DNA of 64,000 bases, from NCBI RefSeq assembly GCF_900115495.1, contig NZ_FOWR01000016.1, forward strand, positions 1-64,000. The letters run 5' to 3'. Positions 62,836-64,000 of this stretch are shown piece by piece. The DNA comes from Enterovibrio norvegicus DSM 15893 (GTDB lineage: Bacteria > Pseudomonadota > Gammaproteobacteria > Enterobacterales > Vibrionaceae). Under the pieces are notes generated by a model, which was not told the DNA's origin, did not search any database, and saw only the letters and a program-made list of their open reading frames with translations. Numbering within the stretch: the stretch's first letter is position 1; each line of letters begins with the position of its first letter. A program made the position numbers and the translations under genes.

Positions 62836-63272
62836 AGCGCCAACTCCTTCGCCCAGCTTTCTTGCACTCGCACAACTTGAAGATGCCCACTACCGCACTT
62901 GCCTGTGCTCTCAACTCTGTACTGTGCCAATGGCGGTGTACCAACTACCTCACAGGTCACAGACACAGAACATCCTCGTAACCCTCTTGATGAGAATTGT
63001 GTGGTTTGGGGCGTCGCATTGCACTCTGCGACTGGTGGGCTATCAATATCCTTAGCAAGGGGAAATAGCTTTGCCATTGCCATCTCTGTGCCACTGTTCG
63101 CGGCCAACCAAGCGCGTGTACCGAGCACTTCTCGCGTCGTTGTATCGCTTTGCGACCAAGTAATTTGCATCAAGGCGGCACCGAGTGCGGCTAATCCCGT
63201 TATCGCAAATATGGCAATCATCAACATACTGCCTTGCTGACGTTTATAAGAAGAAAAGCGGCTAAGGCGCAT
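62832..63272 (-). CDS. mshP: MSHA biogenesis protein MshP
   Basis: Small minor-pilin-like protein of the MSHA system. A basic N-terminus leads to QQGSMLMIAIFAITGLAALG, the QXGS plus hydrophobic helix that replaces the usual GFTLVE in MshP. A Cys-containing soluble domain follows. The start at 63272 (MRLSRFSSYKR) overlaps the mshO stop by about 10 bp; Met codons 5 and 13 residues upstream are alternatives. 146 residues from the chosen start. Confidence 0.85.
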   Translation of the reverse strand: MRLSRFSSYKRQQGSMLMIAIFAITGLAALGAALMQITWSQSDTTTREVLGTRAWLAANSGTEMAMAKLFPLAKDIDSPPVAECNATPQTTQFSSRGLRGCSVSVTCEVVGTPPLAQYRVESTGKCGSGHLQVVRVQESWAKELAL

Positions 63273-64000
63273 TGAGAACCTGCACATGTTGGTTGTAAAC
63301 AGAGGTTTCACTGGATTGATTAAAACGATAATAAATATTGATCAGGTTGCCGCTAGATAGCGATGTGCCAGCAAGGTCGAAGCGACTGCCTGCCGCAATG
63401 TTTTGTGCCAGTGTGATATTTTTGGGCGTCGCACCATCGTTCACACGTCGACGAAGTTCACCCTCACCGAAGCAAAGTGTCACCGAATGATGATAGATAT
63501 AGATCCGCTTAGACGGTGAAGATGCAGGCCATTCGGCTGCGAGAGGTTTATCAAGTGTTAGGGTGTTTCCTGAGGCAGCAGTAATGGCAAAACTGTTCGA
63601 TGCACCGCTTATAAGATCTGATGGCTTCATGGGCAAAAAGACCAAACGATCGCTTGTGACCCCACCTTGCCAGTTTGTCTTTTCGGTAGAAAGCGCAACA
63701 TCCAAGGTGTTCGCGCCCTGTTTTAACTGGTGATACGTGCCTGAGTAACGAATAGGGGTATAGGTTAAACAGGCGCCATCATCCCACACCGTCATGCTAT
63801 TCGGCACAGCATGACGCAATTCGCGCCCTAGTCGCTCAACCACAAAGCGAGCTTGGGATTGTAACGCTTCACGGTTTTTTGATTCCACATACCCACTGGT
63901 GCTGCTTTCGATAAAGCCAAAGATACCGACAGACACAATCGCGAGGATTGTCATGGTGACGATAAGCTCAACCAGCGTAAATCCTGATTGGGACGCTCGT
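63262..64000 (-). CDS. mshO: MSHA minor pilin MshO, partial at the window edge
   Basis: Type IV pilin-like protein. The frame runs off the right end of the window, so the very start is missing. The visible N-terminus RASQSG/FTLVELIVTM carries the prepilin peptidase cleavage site (after Gly) and the conserved Glu5, followed by the hydrophobic helix. About 245 residues are present, ending VQVLNAP. A Met inside the helix (63954) is not the true start. It is followed by mshP and mshQ. Confidence 0.9.
   Translation of the reverse strand, partial: RASQSGFTLVELIVTMTILAIVSVGIFGFIESSTSGYVESKNREALQSQARFVVERLGRELRHAVPNSMTVWDDGACLTYTPIRYSGTYHQLKQGANTLDVALSTEKTNWQGGVTSDRLVFLPMKPSDLISGASNSFAITAASGNTLTLDKPLAAEWPASSPSKRIYIYHHSVTLCFGEGELRRRVNDGATPKNITLAQNIAAGSRFDLAGTSLSSGNLINIYYRFNQSSETSVYNQHVQVLNAP

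Overview
The window is a core-genome segment of a gammaproteobacterium, almost certainly a member of the Vibrionaceae. Three points support this: the dcw (division and cell wall) cluster has no ddlB, a MSHA-type pilus operon runs straight into mreBCD, and a cytochrome bc1 operon (petABC) sits between sspAB and rpsI/rplM. A Grimontia/Enterovibrio/Photobacterium-like genus is possible, but this is inference and I cannot choose between them from sequence alone. Coding density is very high. I see no prophage, insertion sequence, integron, CRISPR array, tRNA or rRNA.

Layout. 1-204 is the 3' end of dciA (helicase loader), followed by an 11-copy heptamer repeat and a terminator shared with lpxC. 365-17363 is the whole dcw cluster on the minus strand, read from right to left: mraZ, rsmH, ftsL, ftsI, murE, murF, mraY, murD, ftsW, murG, murC, (promoter), ftsQ, ftsA, ftsZ, lpxC. 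It makes lipid II, builds the divisome and ends with the committed step of lipid A synthesis. Four MraZ-type operator boxes sit just downstream of a good mraZ promoter. 17634-18013 is rnpB (RNase P RNA, minus strand). 18070-22361 holds rsmI and, divergently, lpoA-yraN-diaA-dolP. 22422-27459 (minus) holds sspA-sspB, petABC and rplM-rpsI. 27694-32049 holds zapE (minus) and zapG, degQ, degS (plus).

32186-36747 (minus) is mlaFEDCB-ibaG-murA, the system that keeps outer-membrane lipids asymmetric. 37134-44924 (plus) is yrbG-kdsD-kdsC-lptC-lptA-lptB-rpoN-hpf-ptsN-rapZ-npr, which covers Kdo synthesis, LPS export, sigma-54 and the nitrogen-type phosphotransferase branch. mgtE follows. 46641-50271 holds tldE (pmbA), darP and tldD, separated by unusually hairpin-rich intergenic DNA. 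50361-59683 (minus) is mreB-mreC-mreD-maf-rng-yhdP-nit leading into tldD. 59800-64000 (minus) is the 3' end of the MSHA pilus operon (mshO partial, mshP, mshQ).

Most of the window serves the cell envelope: peptidoglycan precursors and division, cell shape (MreBCD), LPS assembly and transport (LpxC, KdsC/D, Lpt), phospholipid transport (Mla, YhdP), and envelope quality control (DegQ, DegS, DolP, LpoA). I did not find a previously undescribed multi-gene system here; every long gene belongs to a known family. The signals not explained by gene calls are all non-coding: two unrelated heptanucleotide tandem repeats (203-279 and 48697-48729), a run of five consecutive inverted repeats between mgtE and tldE (46471-46624), a pair of near-identical terminators flanking tldE-darP, a 32-bp nested palindrome between nit and tldD, and an orphan plus-strand terminator-like hairpin between mshQ and mreB.
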